Part shown: in pieces, positions 46,408-56,300 of the stretch
Position numbering within the stretch: the first letter of the stretch is position 1
Layout: the number at the start of each line of letters is the position of its first letter
Assembly: GCF_002844375.1 (NCBI RefSeq)
Contig: NZ_CP024199.1
Coordinates: 260,001 to 324,000 of the forward strand
DNA from: Thalassospira marina
Lineage (GTDB): Bacteria > Pseudomonadota > Alphaproteobacteria > Rhodospirillales > Thalassospiraceae
DNA length: 64,000 bases
Direction: 5' to 3'
The notes under the pieces: generated by a model
What the model was told of the DNA's origin: nothing
Databases searched by the model: none
Seen by the model: the letters and a program-made list of their open reading frames with translations, nothing else
Made by a program: the position numbers and the translations under genes

Positions 46408-46465
46408 TCACCTCCCGGAAATAGCCATCTCAAGCCTGTCAAGGTAGCCGTGCGTGGACGCTTAC
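45302..46465. mobile_element. truncated IS66-family element
   Basis: The remnant transposase is followed at 46447-46465 by GCCGTGCGTGGACGCTTAC, whose complement GTAAGCGTCCACG is a typical IS66 terminal inverted repeat. The left end, tnpA and tnpB are absent; the left boundary is set where similarity to TnpC begins, just after the end of the Mre11/Rad50-like operon. Confidence 0.8.
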
Positions 46466-46497
46466 GATGAGTATGAGGGAAACTATTGCTTTCTATT

Positions 46498-46544
46498 TCC
46501 ACGCAAAGTATATTATTTACGTAAAAGATATATTTTACGTAAAA
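46498..46544. promoter_or_regulatory. tandem TTTACGTAAA operator-like sites
   Basis: Two palindromes, TTTACGTAAA (46516-46525) and TTTTACGTAAAA (46533-46544), have centres exactly 18 bp apart, and a degenerate third unit (CCACGCAAAG) precedes them with similar spacing. ATATT-type spacers repeat between them. They lie directly before the ribosome binding site of the next gene, a position suited to repressor binding. Confidence 0.6.
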
Positions 46545-46554
46545 GGAGAAAGTC

Positions 46555-47490
46555 ATGGAATTCCGTGCGCCTACAGTCGCTGCGCAACAGAACGCTGATG
46601 CGCTCAACTATCTCACGAATAACCTTAAAGATCCTGAGGCAGGTCGACGTGTAGTTGAGAGACTGATTGAAGAACTGGGCAATTCGGTCGATGTATACCC
46701 GGATTGGCATCCGATCCTTACGGCTCCGCCTCGACGTGGATCTGAGCATATCGGAAGTCTCTCCCAAGTGGCGGAATATGCCGAGGCAGACCATACAAGG
46801 GCATTCGTAAGAGGTTTTGTGACATGCCCGTATTCTGACGACGGAGCCGATAGACTCGTACAGGCGGTGCGACGGGTGCAGGGGCTAGACGCTTATCGGC
46901 TAGAGCAACCGCTCTACTCGGACAACGCCCATCCAGTGGTCGTGGTGGCCGTCGACATCACGTTGGAAGCAGATGGTACCATTAGAGGCAGGGACGCCCT
47001 GGCCTGGTTTGTGCAGCTCTCAGCTGCCGAAGCCGCTGACGCCGAGGTGGCCGAGACTTGGTGGAATATCCGCTCGCTTATACTTGGTATTCCGCACGGA
47101 TCGCGATCGTCACTTTTCGTGAACCAGGATACCGGTGTGCACATGCGCAAGATCTTAGAGGCTATGAACGCTAGCGGTATGTTTGGCCCGATCAAGGAGA
47201 TTTCACTTGAGATGCTCTCTCAGAAGAAGCGCAATGCAATCAGCGAGACGCTCATCCGAACCGCTGTGATGAACTGGGATCGAGAGAGAGCATCGTTCGA
47301 TTTCGAGCTGCGAGGCGAGACGTGCAAGGCGTCGCTAAAGGACACCTGGGACGACAATGCAGAGATCTCGGTGAGCGTGGAGATCGGAAAATTCGACCTC
47401 TACGTTACTGGATTCTACTATCCCGCTGATCACAAAATTACGCACCTTGATCCCCGCGGTAAACGTGCATTGGCTGAGAAGTTCCTCTGA
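46555..47490 (+). CDS. hypothetical cargo protein A (311 aa)
   Basis: A soluble 311-residue protein that I do not recognise. AAAGGAGAAA precedes the ATG at ideal spacing. The N-terminal half is mixed helix/strand (LNYLTNNLKDPEAGRRVVER, YPDWHPILTAPP), the middle contains HPVVVVAVDITLEADGTIRG and a Trp-rich AETWWNIRSLILGIPHGSRS stretch. No catalytic motif or membrane segment is evident. It lies between an IS66 remnant and the relaxase gene, behind operator-like palindromes, and precedes a second orphan gene by 47 bp, so the two are likely one cargo operon of the mobile region. Confidence 0.8.
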   Translation: MEFRAPTVAAQQNADALNYLTNNLKDPEAGRRVVERLIEELGNSVDVYPDWHPILTAPPRRGSEHIGSLSQVAEYAEADHTRAFVRGFVTCPYSDDGADRLVQAVRRVQGLDAYRLEQPLYSDNAHPVVVVAVDITLEADGTIRGRDALAWFVQLSAAEAADAEVAETWWNIRSLILGIPHGSRSSLFVNQDTGVHMRKILEAMNASGMFGPIKEISLEMLSQKKRNAISETLIRTAVMNWDRERASFDFELRGETCKASLKDTWDDNAEISVSVEIGKFDLYVTGFYYPADHKITHLDPRGKRALAEKFL

Positions 47491-47537
47491 GCGTCCAGAT
47501 CAAATAGGAGCGCCAATCAAGGTGACTGAAAAAAGCA

Positions 47538-48371
47538 ATGAATGATTGTGCTCCTATCGATGTCTGGGACATTGATACCTTTGATGAAGAATTGCTCGGT
47601 GATCTGGATACGCACGCGATTCTTATTCGGAAATACTTCCAAATATTAAGACGACAACGTCTTGAGCGAGAAACGTCCGATCATACCATGTCGCATCCAA
47701 TGAACCCTTATGCTGAGGAGTTTATAAGAGTTACCGAACATGTCATGCTACTAATGGAAAGACGTTTGATCCGTGCTTGGCACTACACACGTATGACTGA
47801 TACAGAAGTCGATGTGCTTTCTAGAAACGGAGTTATTCTCTCCACCATCAATACGCTCCGGAAGCGCTTGAATGCGCAAGTAGCAGAGGGCTTACTTCCT
47901 CAAGACATTGTTGAACTACTCTTCTGGGATAGTCCGTTCCAGACTGATGAGTTTGACGGGCGCTCAGATAAATTTTGGATGGTATCTCATCCCATCAGTA
48001 TTAAGGATAGTTGTGTCGCACCTCTATTAGCCAGTTGGGGTGGTGAGTCTGTATATTTTTCTCAGCAGTGCTCCCATGTTAAGGAACTCCTGATGAGTAT
48101 CGGTCGTCCTCGAGTGCTGGAAGTTGCAATGCCCCTAACGTACTCGGATCAAACCTATTCGGCATCCGAAGCAGTTGTAGCGACTTATGGGCGCAGCCTC
48201 GGATGCCTATGCGAGCAAAGAGTGTTCGATCTGTACTCTGATGAGCCACTTGGTCCTGAATATCTCCTTGCCGTTCATAGCGAAGGCGATGAGGCATTTG
48301 TTACAATGGCGTGTGAATATCCTGCTGGTTATGCCAAAGCGGTCCACTCGAGGATTGATTCTGACGACTGA
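47538..48371 (+). CDS. hypothetical cargo protein B, possibly ADP-ribosyltransferase-like
   Basis: A 277-residue soluble protein of unknown family. The middle reads LIRAWHYTRMTDTEVDVLSRNGV, then a spaced WGGESVYFSQ; an H-Y-T segment followed by an S/N-G-V and a later W-G-G-E-S strand vaguely recalls RES/ADP-ribosyltransferase folds. This is a weak resemblance only. The second half has a conserved-looking Cys-containing stretch (SLGCLCEQRVFDLYSDE). It follows gene A on the same strand by 47 bp. Possible roles include toxin, defence effector or host-modifying enzyme, but none can be supported yet. Confidence 0.75.
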   Translation: MNDCAPIDVWDIDTFDEELLGDLDTHAILIRKYFQILRRQRLERETSDHTMSHPMNPYAEEFIRVTEHVMLLMERRLIRAWHYTRMTDTEVDVLSRNGVILSTINTLRKRLNAQVAEGLLPQDIVELLFWDSPFQTDEFDGRSDKFWMVSHPISIKDSCVAPLLASWGGESVYFSQQCSHVKELLMSIGRPRVLEVAMPLTYSDQTYSASEAVVATYGRSLGCLCEQRVFDLYSDEPLGPEYLLAVHSEGDEAFVTMACEYPAGYAKAVHSRIDSDD

Positions 48372-48558
48372 TTGGGATTTTCCAAAAAATGAGCTAACTT
48401 TTTTGTTGCTTTGGCGCGAAACTACTACGCGGGCGACAGAAGTGCTGAACCAGTTGATTAAAGCCTGGAGCAAACTCCAACAGAAAGTGCGCTGCAATTT
48501 TTTGGCAGATTGACAGATATTCCGGCAATTTTTAAGGATCACGCTGGGATAAACAATA

Positions 48559-51500
48559 TTACAAATGCCGATTTTTCTGTAGTGATTTTCTGACCTGGTT
48601 TGTCCCGTTTTGACGTAACATTTCTCCAAACGACATCACATTTCGTTTCCTGTCATTATCCGAAAGCGGCGGCACAAGCAGCTTTGCTTTGACAGCTTCC
48701 GCCGCTTCTTTTGCCAGCGCCATTGGACGGTTTTCTTTGGTCACATGCGCATCCATCGCCGCAATCACGATTTCATGCTTGGGATTAAACTGCCTCAGGT
48801 TTTCAGCCACAGCCTTCAGGTTCTCTGCTTTTACCGCCCACACCACCGGCTTTCCTGTCAGTCGGTTAAGCTCAATTGCGCTCGCCAGATCATCAGCAAT
48901 CAGGATCGGTTCTTTGGGGTTCTTTGAGAGCTTGCCGCCAACGACGTGATGCAGTCCCTTGTCGTTGCCCGGCCCCATGATCATCTCGCCTGATCCATCC
49001 GCATCAATTCGGTAGAGCGCAGCCAGACGGTTGCTGCTATCGCGCAGCGGGATCAGAACCTTGCCGTTTTGATCGACACGATATTGCGCCCACGCTTTGG
49101 CGGTGCCCAGTTCTGCTCTGGCTTTGATGGTCTGTTTGTCAGCAGGCTTGGTCGCTTGCCAGACGTCCCAGGCATCATCGCCAACCTTTTGCGCCAGTTC
49201 ACTACGCAGGGCGGTCATGATTGGCGTTTTGACTGGATCCTCCCTGATCTGCGTTTTCCAGACATTGCGATGTGTCTTGATGGTCCGGGTTTGGAGCTGG
49301 CCGGTTTCATTACGATATTCTTCCTCGATCTCGACTTCTTTGGTTTCCGCGACCTCCAGCGTAATCCAGTCACCGGGCCTGGCGTCGGCCTGGTCAACGC
49401 TCTGCGCAATATCAATACCCCACAGCGTGCGCTCCACGCCACTGGCATCCTGAAGGGTGACAAAACTGGATTGCGACTTCTCTGGATCGAACTTGTAATG
49501 TGCGGTGCCGCTGGCGATCAGGCGCGACGCCTTGTTGCCGTCATGGGGCGCAGCATAATCTTTGAACGAAGTCGCCATTTTCGGGCGTACAATCTCCATG
49601 CCCAGCTTGGCCGCTTTTTCATTGTCGTCAGGCTGCTCGTCTGCCTCCAATGCGACCAGGATTCGGGCGTCATTGTTCCTCTCGCGCATATGGTGGGCCA
49701 GATCCGTCCAGTCCTCCGGTCTGCCAGGCACGATGACTGGGCAGTTTGTCGCCCGATGCAGCGCCGCCGCATCGGCGTAATCCCGGGCAATGATCAGCGT
49801 GTCCTGATCCCTGCGTTTTTGGGGATCGATCCTGTGCATCAGGACCTGATCTGCCGGGCTTTCCTGCACCAGGCTTTGGCGCCCCTGTTTGTCGATCAGC
49901 ATGACATTTTCAATCCGGCCAGAGCGGTCGCGCAGCGGTAAGGCAATGTTGCCTTTGGCTGTGAGCTTGACGCCATAGCCGCGCAGGCCGGTGGCTTTCA
50001 GCCAGGCTGAATTGCCCGGCTTGGCCCAGTCGGTGCAGGTATCCCACACCATAAACGCCTTATCATCGGTGACTGGGGCAAAAGCCCGACGAATGTTAGT
50101 TGCATCATTCTGATCGGGCAGGGACACAATCGGCACATTGGGTTGGCGCGGGATGGCGGGATCAGCAATGATCGCTGTGCTGTTCGGGTATCGCCGCTGA
50201 TGCTCTTTCAGCACCTGGCGCATGTCATCGGGATTGGCCAGAACCACGACGGGACGCTGTGTCGCGTCGTGGATTTTAACGGCATCAGCATAATCGGCGG
50301 TAAAGATCACCGAGCCTTTGTCTATCTGCTTTTGGGAATCAATAAGATGCACCAGCCCGCGTGCCCGTTCATTGCCAATGTCCAGACTTTTGCCGTCGGG
50401 GGAATAAAGCCGCACAGCCTGCAAATGGCCATTGCGATCCCGAAAAGGTACGAGAAGGTTGCCGTCATCGTCCATGCGACAGCCCCGACCGGTGGCGCGG
50501 GTCTCTGACAGCCATTTAAGCGATTTGGCTTTGGCCCAGTGTCCAGCCTCTTTCCAGGCTTTCAGTGCCGGGTTGGCCAGCTTTGTCACCGGTGTGGGGC
50601 GATCCTCGCCAAACACCAGATGCAGCATTTCCTGATGGGCGATCAGGAACACCGCAGCCAGCGGATCACGATAGGCCTCACTGACCAGAAACAGTTTCCA
50701 GTTTGACAGCGACCGGCTCAACAGACTGGAAGGCGGGGCCGGTGTCATTCTTTGCGTGCCAAGATATTTGCGCCACAGCGGCGGCATGGCCGGATGGCGC
50801 AGTGTCGGGCGGCGTTTATAGTGTCGTTTGGGGTGTGTTTGTTTTGCCTGTGTTGTTTTCTGCTCTTCAATGGATGGTTTGAACTGCCCGAGCTTCTTTT
50901 CCAGTACGGCCTTGCTCATGGAACGATCCAGCGCCGATGCCTTCATGCCCTGGCCATCCGGCCCCATCAGAACAAAACCATTGCCGCGCTTTTTGATCCT
51001 GATGTCGTATTCCGCCAGAACCTGATGCAGATCCTGCCAGGTCTTTGCGTCTGTGGTTTGTTTTAAAATCTCGTCGCGATGACCCAGCACATGGTTCTGG
51101 AAACTTTCCTGCCAGGTTTGGGATTCATAATCGCGGGCAGAGGGGGAGAGTTTGGCGCTATTGTCTTTTCGCTGCGCCATGCCGTTATCCACAAACAGGC
51201 CATATTTCTTTTCAAGCTGGCGCGAGACCCGATCCAGAATTTTAAAATCGCGATAGGGGGTGACGAGCTGAAGCGTCTCCGGATGCACCCGGTTAAAGGC
51301 GATGTGCATATGAAAATTGTCGGTATTGATATGCGTACCCGCAACATATTGATGGCCGTCAAAACCCAGCGCCCCGGCATAGGTTGCGGCAATGTCTTTT
51401 AAGTCCTGATCCGACAGCCGGTCTTTCTCGCCCGGGCGGACGGAGACAATCATGTGATAGGACTTGTCTTTGACATCGGGCTTGAGGCGGCGCACGGCTT

Positions 51501-51672
51501 CAATCTCGACCAGGGCGAGATCAAGATCCTCTTTGCTTTCGCCTGCACCACAATGGGCAATCCAGAAACGGTCGAGCTTTTCGCCAGCCTCTTTGGCCGC
51601 TGCAATATAATGGGCCAGTTCCTTGTAGTTATCGGCGATATGGGCGTTCTTGGGGATCTTCTTGGCGATCAT
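48559..51672 (-). CDS. MobP-type relaxase with C-terminal polyvalent domains
   Basis: A 1037-residue conjugative relaxase, which nicks the origin of transfer and leads the strand into the recipient. The N-terminal 250 residues have KSYHMIVSVRPGEK, the three-histidine motif GTHINTDNFHMHIAFNRVHP and RDFKILDRVSRQLEKKYGL, typical of MOBP/TraI relaxases. A long C-terminal region has repeated SLDIGNERARGLVHL / KSLDIG-type units and TOPRIM-like VVVLANPDDMRQVLKE and PILIADDLASAIELN elements, as in large polyvalent (LPD7) relaxases. It overlaps mobC by ATGA. The nick site is not located. Confidence 0.92.
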   Translation of the reverse strand: MIAKKIPKNAHIADNYKELAHYIAAAKEAGEKLDRFWIAHCGAGESKEDLDLALVEIEAVRRLKPDVKDKSYHMIVSVRPGEKDRLSDQDLKDIAATYAGALGFDGHQYVAGTHINTDNFHMHIAFNRVHPETLQLVTPYRDFKILDRVSRQLEKKYGLFVDNGMAQRKDNSAKLSPSARDYESQTWQESFQNHVLGHRDEILKQTTDAKTWQDLHQVLAEYDIRIKKRGNGFVLMGPDGQGMKASALDRSMSKAVLEKKLGQFKPSIEEQKTTQAKQTHPKRHYKRRPTLRHPAMPPLWRKYLGTQRMTPAPPSSLLSRSLSNWKLFLVSEAYRDPLAAVFLIAHQEMLHLVFGEDRPTPVTKLANPALKAWKEAGHWAKAKSLKWLSETRATGRGCRMDDDGNLLVPFRDRNGHLQAVRLYSPDGKSLDIGNERARGLVHLIDSQKQIDKGSVIFTADYADAVKIHDATQRPVVVLANPDDMRQVLKEHQRRYPNSTAIIADPAIPRQPNVPIVSLPDQNDATNIRRAFAPVTDDKAFMVWDTCTDWAKPGNSAWLKATGLRGYGVKLTAKGNIALPLRDRSGRIENVMLIDKQGRQSLVQESPADQVLMHRIDPQKRRDQDTLIIARDYADAAALHRATNCPVIVPGRPEDWTDLAHHMRERNNDARILVALEADEQPDDNEKAAKLGMEIVRPKMATSFKDYAAPHDGNKASRLIASGTAHYKFDPEKSQSSFVTLQDASGVERTLWGIDIAQSVDQADARPGDWITLEVAETKEVEIEEEYRNETGQLQTRTIKTHRNVWKTQIREDPVKTPIMTALRSELAQKVGDDAWDVWQATKPADKQTIKARAELGTAKAWAQYRVDQNGKVLIPLRDSSNRLAALYRIDADGSGEMIMGPGNDKGLHHVVGGKLSKNPKEPILIADDLASAIELNRLTGKPVVWAVKAENLKAVAENLRQFNPKHEIVIAAMDAHVTKENRPMALAKEAAEAVKAKLLVPPLSDNDRKRNVMSFGEMLRQNGTNQVRKSLQKNRHL

Positions 51673-52028
51673 GACGCTTTACGATGCAGGGAACTGTCAA
51701 TCTCGCGCACCAGACTTTTAAGCGCATTCTGGGTGTCGGTAATGTCGAGGATCAATTGATCAAACTTGACCAGCAGATCGGCACTCAGCGGTTCATCGAG
51801 GGCGAGTTTAAAGAGATTGCCGAGACGCGCCTGGTCGGCATTGACCCTGAGAAGGTCAAGAATGGCCTGGGAGGCTTCAAATGTGCGCTGATCGGGCAGT
51901 TTGCTGTTCATGAGCAGCCGTCTTAGCAGCTCCGAACGGCTTAACCGCATTTGTCCGGCCAGCCGGTCGAGGTGGGCCAGTTCGGTGTCATCAAGATAGG
52001 TTTTAACCAGGTTGCGGGTGGTGGCCAT
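51669..52028 (-). CDS. MobC-like relaxosome accessory protein
   Basis: A 119-residue protein with an N-terminal ribbon-helix-helix (RNLVKTYLDDTELAHLDRLA, RLSRSELLRRLLMNS) and a helical C-terminal half. This matches MobC/TraJ-like proteins that bind near oriT and help the relaxase. It overlaps the relaxase gene by 4 bp and lies 3 bp after the upstream gene, consistent with one mobilisation operon. Confidence 0.85.
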   Translation of the reverse strand: MATTRNLVKTYLDDTELAHLDRLAGQMRLSRSELLRRLLMNSKLPDQRTFEASQAILDLLRVNADQARLGNLFKLALDEPLSADLLVKFDQLILDITDTQNALKSLVREIDSSLHRKAS

Positions 52029-52031
52029 GAT

Positions 52032-53039
52032 CTATCGTCCCGGATCAATATTTTTATGTGACCGGAATGCTTCGTTCATCATGCCCTTCATCAGACTTTC
52101 GGGCATTTCGTTCCCGAACCCGCCGACCAGATTGATGATGTTCTGGGTGACTTCTTTCCCGAACTTCTGTTGATAAATTTCAAGAGCTTTTTTGATCAGT
52201 TCGGGTTCTCGTTTGGAGGGGTCTTTGTTAAAATTGATGAGATTGAAAAAATAGCGTGGATCAAATGTGATCGTCTTGGAAAAGACAACGTTTCTGTCTT
52301 TGTCACAAACTTCAAACTCGACCGTTTCAATCAGGTCTTCATTTTCCATTTTGCGTTGATAGTCCACAAAGCACCAGGTAATGGAATAGTATTCAGGACC
52401 TTGTGTGATATGTCCGCTTTCGCTAAATCGTGCCGCTGGAATTTTTGTCCGAATGGCCTGTTTGAGATCGACCTGATCAGCATGGATTTGCTGGCCGTAA
52501 ATGGATAGACCTGCGGATCGGTAAGCGAACATCCAGGGAATATTACGTAACGTCGCATCATAAAAAAGATACCCCTCTGCTTCGATCCAGCTTTCGAGCA
52601 TTGCAACAGCAATTTTCGCTGAAACACGGATGCCGGTCTCTTTGCGGATGATATAAATCACGCGGTCAAACTGCGTCAGAACAATGCCGAGAATTTTAAG
52701 GGAGATACCTTCCAGACCGCGTTTTTTGTTGCCACCACGACTCTGGTTTTGGCGAATGTAGGGGCACCATTCAAAGTTTTCGGGTTCAAAATAATCGAAA
52801 CCTTTAATGCGTTTGCCAGTATGGCGACCATATGGCCGGTCAGTATGGCGTAGCTCTTCATATAAACCGATAATCTGGATTGGGTTATCACATGCTGGAC
52901 ATACAGCATATTCGCGTTGTTTCTCGCCGTTGACCTGATACCAGGGCTCCAGTTTTCTCGTGTCTTTCTCAAATGCAGTACGCTCAATTTCGCTTTCGCC
53001 GTATGCTTTTGGCTGCAATTTGTAGACGCGCATTGTCAT
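52032..53039 (-). CDS. hypothetical protein with Cys-pair motif
   Basis: A 335-residue soluble protein of unknown function in the transfer operon. A zinc-ribbon-like part near the N-terminus shows CPACDNP (about residues 47-53) and a further Cys in FEWCPY. The middle has IVLTQFDRVIYIIRKETGIR and the C-terminus is Lys/Glu-rich helical (KKALEIYQQKFGKEVTQNI). It overlaps the gene upstream by 4 bp and nearly abuts mobC. It probably is an accessory gene specific to this conjugative family. Confidence 0.75.
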   Translation of the reverse strand: MTMRVYKLQPKAYGESEIERTAFEKDTRKLEPWYQVNGEKQREYAVCPACDNPIQIIGLYEELRHTDRPYGRHTGKRIKGFDYFEPENFEWCPYIRQNQSRGGNKKRGLEGISLKILGIVLTQFDRVIYIIRKETGIRVSAKIAVAMLESWIEAEGYLFYDATLRNIPWMFAYRSAGLSIYGQQIHADQVDLKQAIRTKIPAARFSESGHITQGPEYYSITWCFVDYQRKMENEDLIETVEFEVCDKDRNVVFSKTITFDPRYFFNLINFNKDPSKREPELIKKALEIYQQKFGKEVTQNIINLVGGFGNEMPESLMKGMMNEAFRSHKNIDPGR

Positions 53040-53317
53040 CTCCCTTCACCATCAAGTTTACTGAAAGAAGACCGCAAATTGTAATGGTTGGCAACGCTGT
53101 TCCACCAGTCTGCGCCCAGGCTCGGTATGGCGGTTTTCTGTTCAGCGACATAGAGACATTGCAGGAGTGTCGGCATATCAAGCGACAGGGTGGTCTCACC
53201 GGATTGCAGGGCAAAAATCAGGGCCGGGCCACAGTCGTCACAGAAAACATCCTGTGCTTCGTCAAGCCGGGCACGCGCCCGGAAAATGGCCTCGGGAGAA
53301 GGTTTTGACATCATCAT
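53036..53317 (-). CDS. small hypothetical protein of the transfer operon
   Basis: A 93-residue product with FCDDCGPALIFAL near residue 25 and no membrane segment. I do not recognise it. It overlaps the 335-residue gene downstream by ATGA, and 62 bp separate it from the large ArdC-type gene upstream; that short gap is one of few non-coding places in the operon. Confidence 0.65.
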   Translation of the reverse strand: MMMSKPSPEAIFRARARLDEAQDVFCDDCGPALIFALQSGETTLSLDMPTLLQCLYVAEQKTAIPSLGADWWNSVANHYNLRSSFSKLDGEGR

Positions 53318-53379
53318 GATCCTTTATAAATGCTCGCTAAAGATGCCGGTGGCCCTTATAGAGAGCCACCGGCAGAGGA

Positions 53380-56300
53380 TTAGATCGCCACTTGTTGGCG
53401 TTGCGAACGCTGTTGCTGTTTGGGTGCAGGCAGGGTGCGGGCCTTTTGCAGTTTTTGCGTCAGGCCCAGCTCTTTGATCTGCTGTTTGACGGTCTTGGCC
53501 AGGCTGTCGATCCCGCGTGCCACATGCAGATCGTTATAATCCGTCAGCCCCGCCTGTTTTTCTGCCGGGGAGAGGGGGGGCTTAATCACGGCGGCCTCCA
53601 CCCGGGCGGCAGCTCGTTCAGCTCCCTTGAGGCCAGGATTGATGCCCTGTCTGGCTTCAACCCCGTGATCATCATCGGCAGCAATGATCAAGGGCCGGTT
53701 GGGGAAAGCTTTTTGCAGGGCTTCGGCGACCGGGGCGAGATTGCCGCTATCCATCGCAATGGCGGTTTGATAGCCGGTAGCCATATTGAGGCTTTTGCCG
53801 GTGGCAAATCCTTCGGCAATCAGGATCGGACCTTTTTTACTGCCCGGGATCATGTGCATCAGCCCGGTCTTGCGACCATCCTTGAGGAAGCGTTTGCTGC
53901 CATCGGGTGTAATGACCTGGACATTCTCGATGAAGCCTTTGGCGGTCGTCATCGGCATCAGCAGATTGTTGTGAATGTCCTGTTTTAGCGTTTCACCGCC
54001 CACCTGCTTGCGTTGCAGATAGACATGATCTCCACTGGCCGTGTCGGCCCCCTGGACCATCGCATAGGCGCGTTTCGCCACCTGTTTGTATTGGGCTTTG
54101 AGGTTTTCTTCCATTTGCGCCTTGCGGGCAGCAGCTTCGGCCTTGCTGCGTTCAATCTCGGCCGGGTTGCGTTCGGCAGCCGAACTGACCCATTTCACCG
54201 GCTCGTTCCCGGATTTGTAATTGACGATATTGCCGGCCGGAATGCCTTCGATAAAACCACGATAGGAACCGCTTTTCTGGCCCTTGCGGTCGCTTTCCAC
54301 CGACACCCGGTGCCATTTGCCATCCATGGTGGGCAGGCCTTCGATCACCAGACCGTTTTCACGGCAGGCCAGGGCAAATTCCTCTTCCGGGCGCATCCGG
54401 GATTGCGGTTTTTCGAGAGTTTGTTCGTTCCAGCGGGCAAAAGGTTTGAGATCTGCGTCGTCCTGCACATACCAGGATTTCGCCCGGCGATCCCATTTCG
54501 CACCAAGTGCCTTGGCGTCGTTCTTTTCGCTATAGGAAACATTGAGGTAATGGCGTTTGGATGGTGTGCCGGGATTATTCTCGGGTGAGTCATGAGCGGC
54601 CATGTTTTCCTGAAGCTGTGGTGTTCTTGCAGGCTGTGCCGTAAGCTCCTCAGCCCGGCTTTCCTGTCGTGCCTGTTTTTGCTCGGCGATAAACCGCTCT
54701 GCCATTTTCTGTCCCGGATCAGCCCCAAGGCTTTTCACCAGTTCACTGGTGCGTTGTGCTTCCGGCACAAACCATTGCGGGCGCAGCGGCTTAAAATAGT
54801 CCTGATCAGGATGGGCGTCATACATGGCCGAGAGCAGTTCGGCATGTTTGGCAGACCGGCCTGCAAGGTCGGCCATCGTCGTGAAGGTTTCCCGTTCCTG
54901 GTTAAAGGACCGGTCTTTCTTGTCGGGATCATCAGAATATTGCCACCAGACATCGATGCGTTTGAAAGAGTTCTTTGCATCATTCAGGGCCCGGGCCTCG
55001 CCGTCGGGCAAACCATCAAGACGGGCGGCGTGTAACATCCAGTCTTCTTTGATTTTGACTGCCGTGTTTTCTGCCTGTCGCTCAAAGACCCGATCCGCAA
55101 CGCCCCGGGCGGGATCCGTGCCCAGGCTTTTGGCCAGTTTATGTTCGCGCTCTTCTGCCGGGATGAACCAGTCGGGGCGAAAGGGCTTAAAATGGTCCTG
55201 ATCGGGATGGGCGTCATACATCACCGAAAGCAGTTCGGCATAGCTGGTGGTAAAATTCCCCAGTTTGTCCATACGGGCAAAGGTTTCCTGCTGGTGCTTT
55301 GTTGCCTGTGCGCGGATGGCCGGATCGTCAGAGCCTTGTCCGGCGATATCGATCTGATCAAAGGCGTTTTTGGCCTCGACCATCCTTTCGATATCGATAT
55401 TGACCATGTTTTCAAGCCGGCCTGCATGGAGCATCCAGTTCTCCCGGACGTCCTTTTCATTCCAGCCGGGCATATCTTCGCGCTGTTCGGGCACAATCCT
55501 GTTCTTGCGGACCATTTTGGTGGCCTCCTGCTGCTTTTCCTGTGCCAGAACAGGCTTGAGCTGTTCGCGCAGTTCCGGTTGGCTCACCCAGCTTCGGATC
55601 TGCTCGGCATCCCGCGCGGCAGTGAACAGGACGTTGCGATCTTCCTTGATGGCGCGCATCCAGCTTCCGACATAGGCGGCATGACGTTCCGGATAATGGC
55701 CAAGCCCCAGTTCGGTGGTCAGCATGTAGCTGGCAATCTCGGCGCGCAGTTCTTCCCTGGCATAAACCTCGGAGCCAAACGGCCCGAACTCCCGGGCCAT
55801 GCGGTTTTGATGGCCGGTGGCATGGCCCAGCTCGTGCAGCGCGGTTGCGTAATAGTCATATTGGCTGTGAAAGGCATTTTGCGGCGGCAGATGGATTTCA
55901 TCACTCATCGGGCGGTAAAAGGCCCGGTCCTTCTGATCATGAAGGATGGGAACCTCGCCCTGTTTGAGCAGTTCTTCGGCCCGCTCGACCGGTGAGAAAG
56001 TCGGTTCCGGGGCAATGAAAGGGGCAAGACCGTCGATCTGTTCGGCATTGAACACAACGGCATGAAAGACCTGGGGACGATCCAGGCGCACTTCCCGGGT
56101 TTTAACCCTGCCGTCTTCACCAAGAACCGGTTTGCCGTCCGCATCGAGCACGGATTGTTTGTCGGTCCATTTCCAATATTCAATCCTGGTGCCTTTTTCG
56201 CCCTTGCGCACCTGGGCATTCTGCGCCGTCGCCTGCCGGTAGGTCATCCAGCGCGGGTCTTCATGGCCGCGTGTTTCCAGCCACAATGCATTGATGCCGC

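Noticed and set aside
45302..46465. Active IS66 insertion sequence
   Set aside because: The transposase is broken into several frames, its N-terminal part, tnpA, tnpB and the left inverted repeat are missing.
53318..53379. oriT in the gap before the 93-residue gene
   Set aside because: The gap is short and shows no inverted repeat with a recognisable nick motif; the same holds for 48372-48558. No oriT was called.
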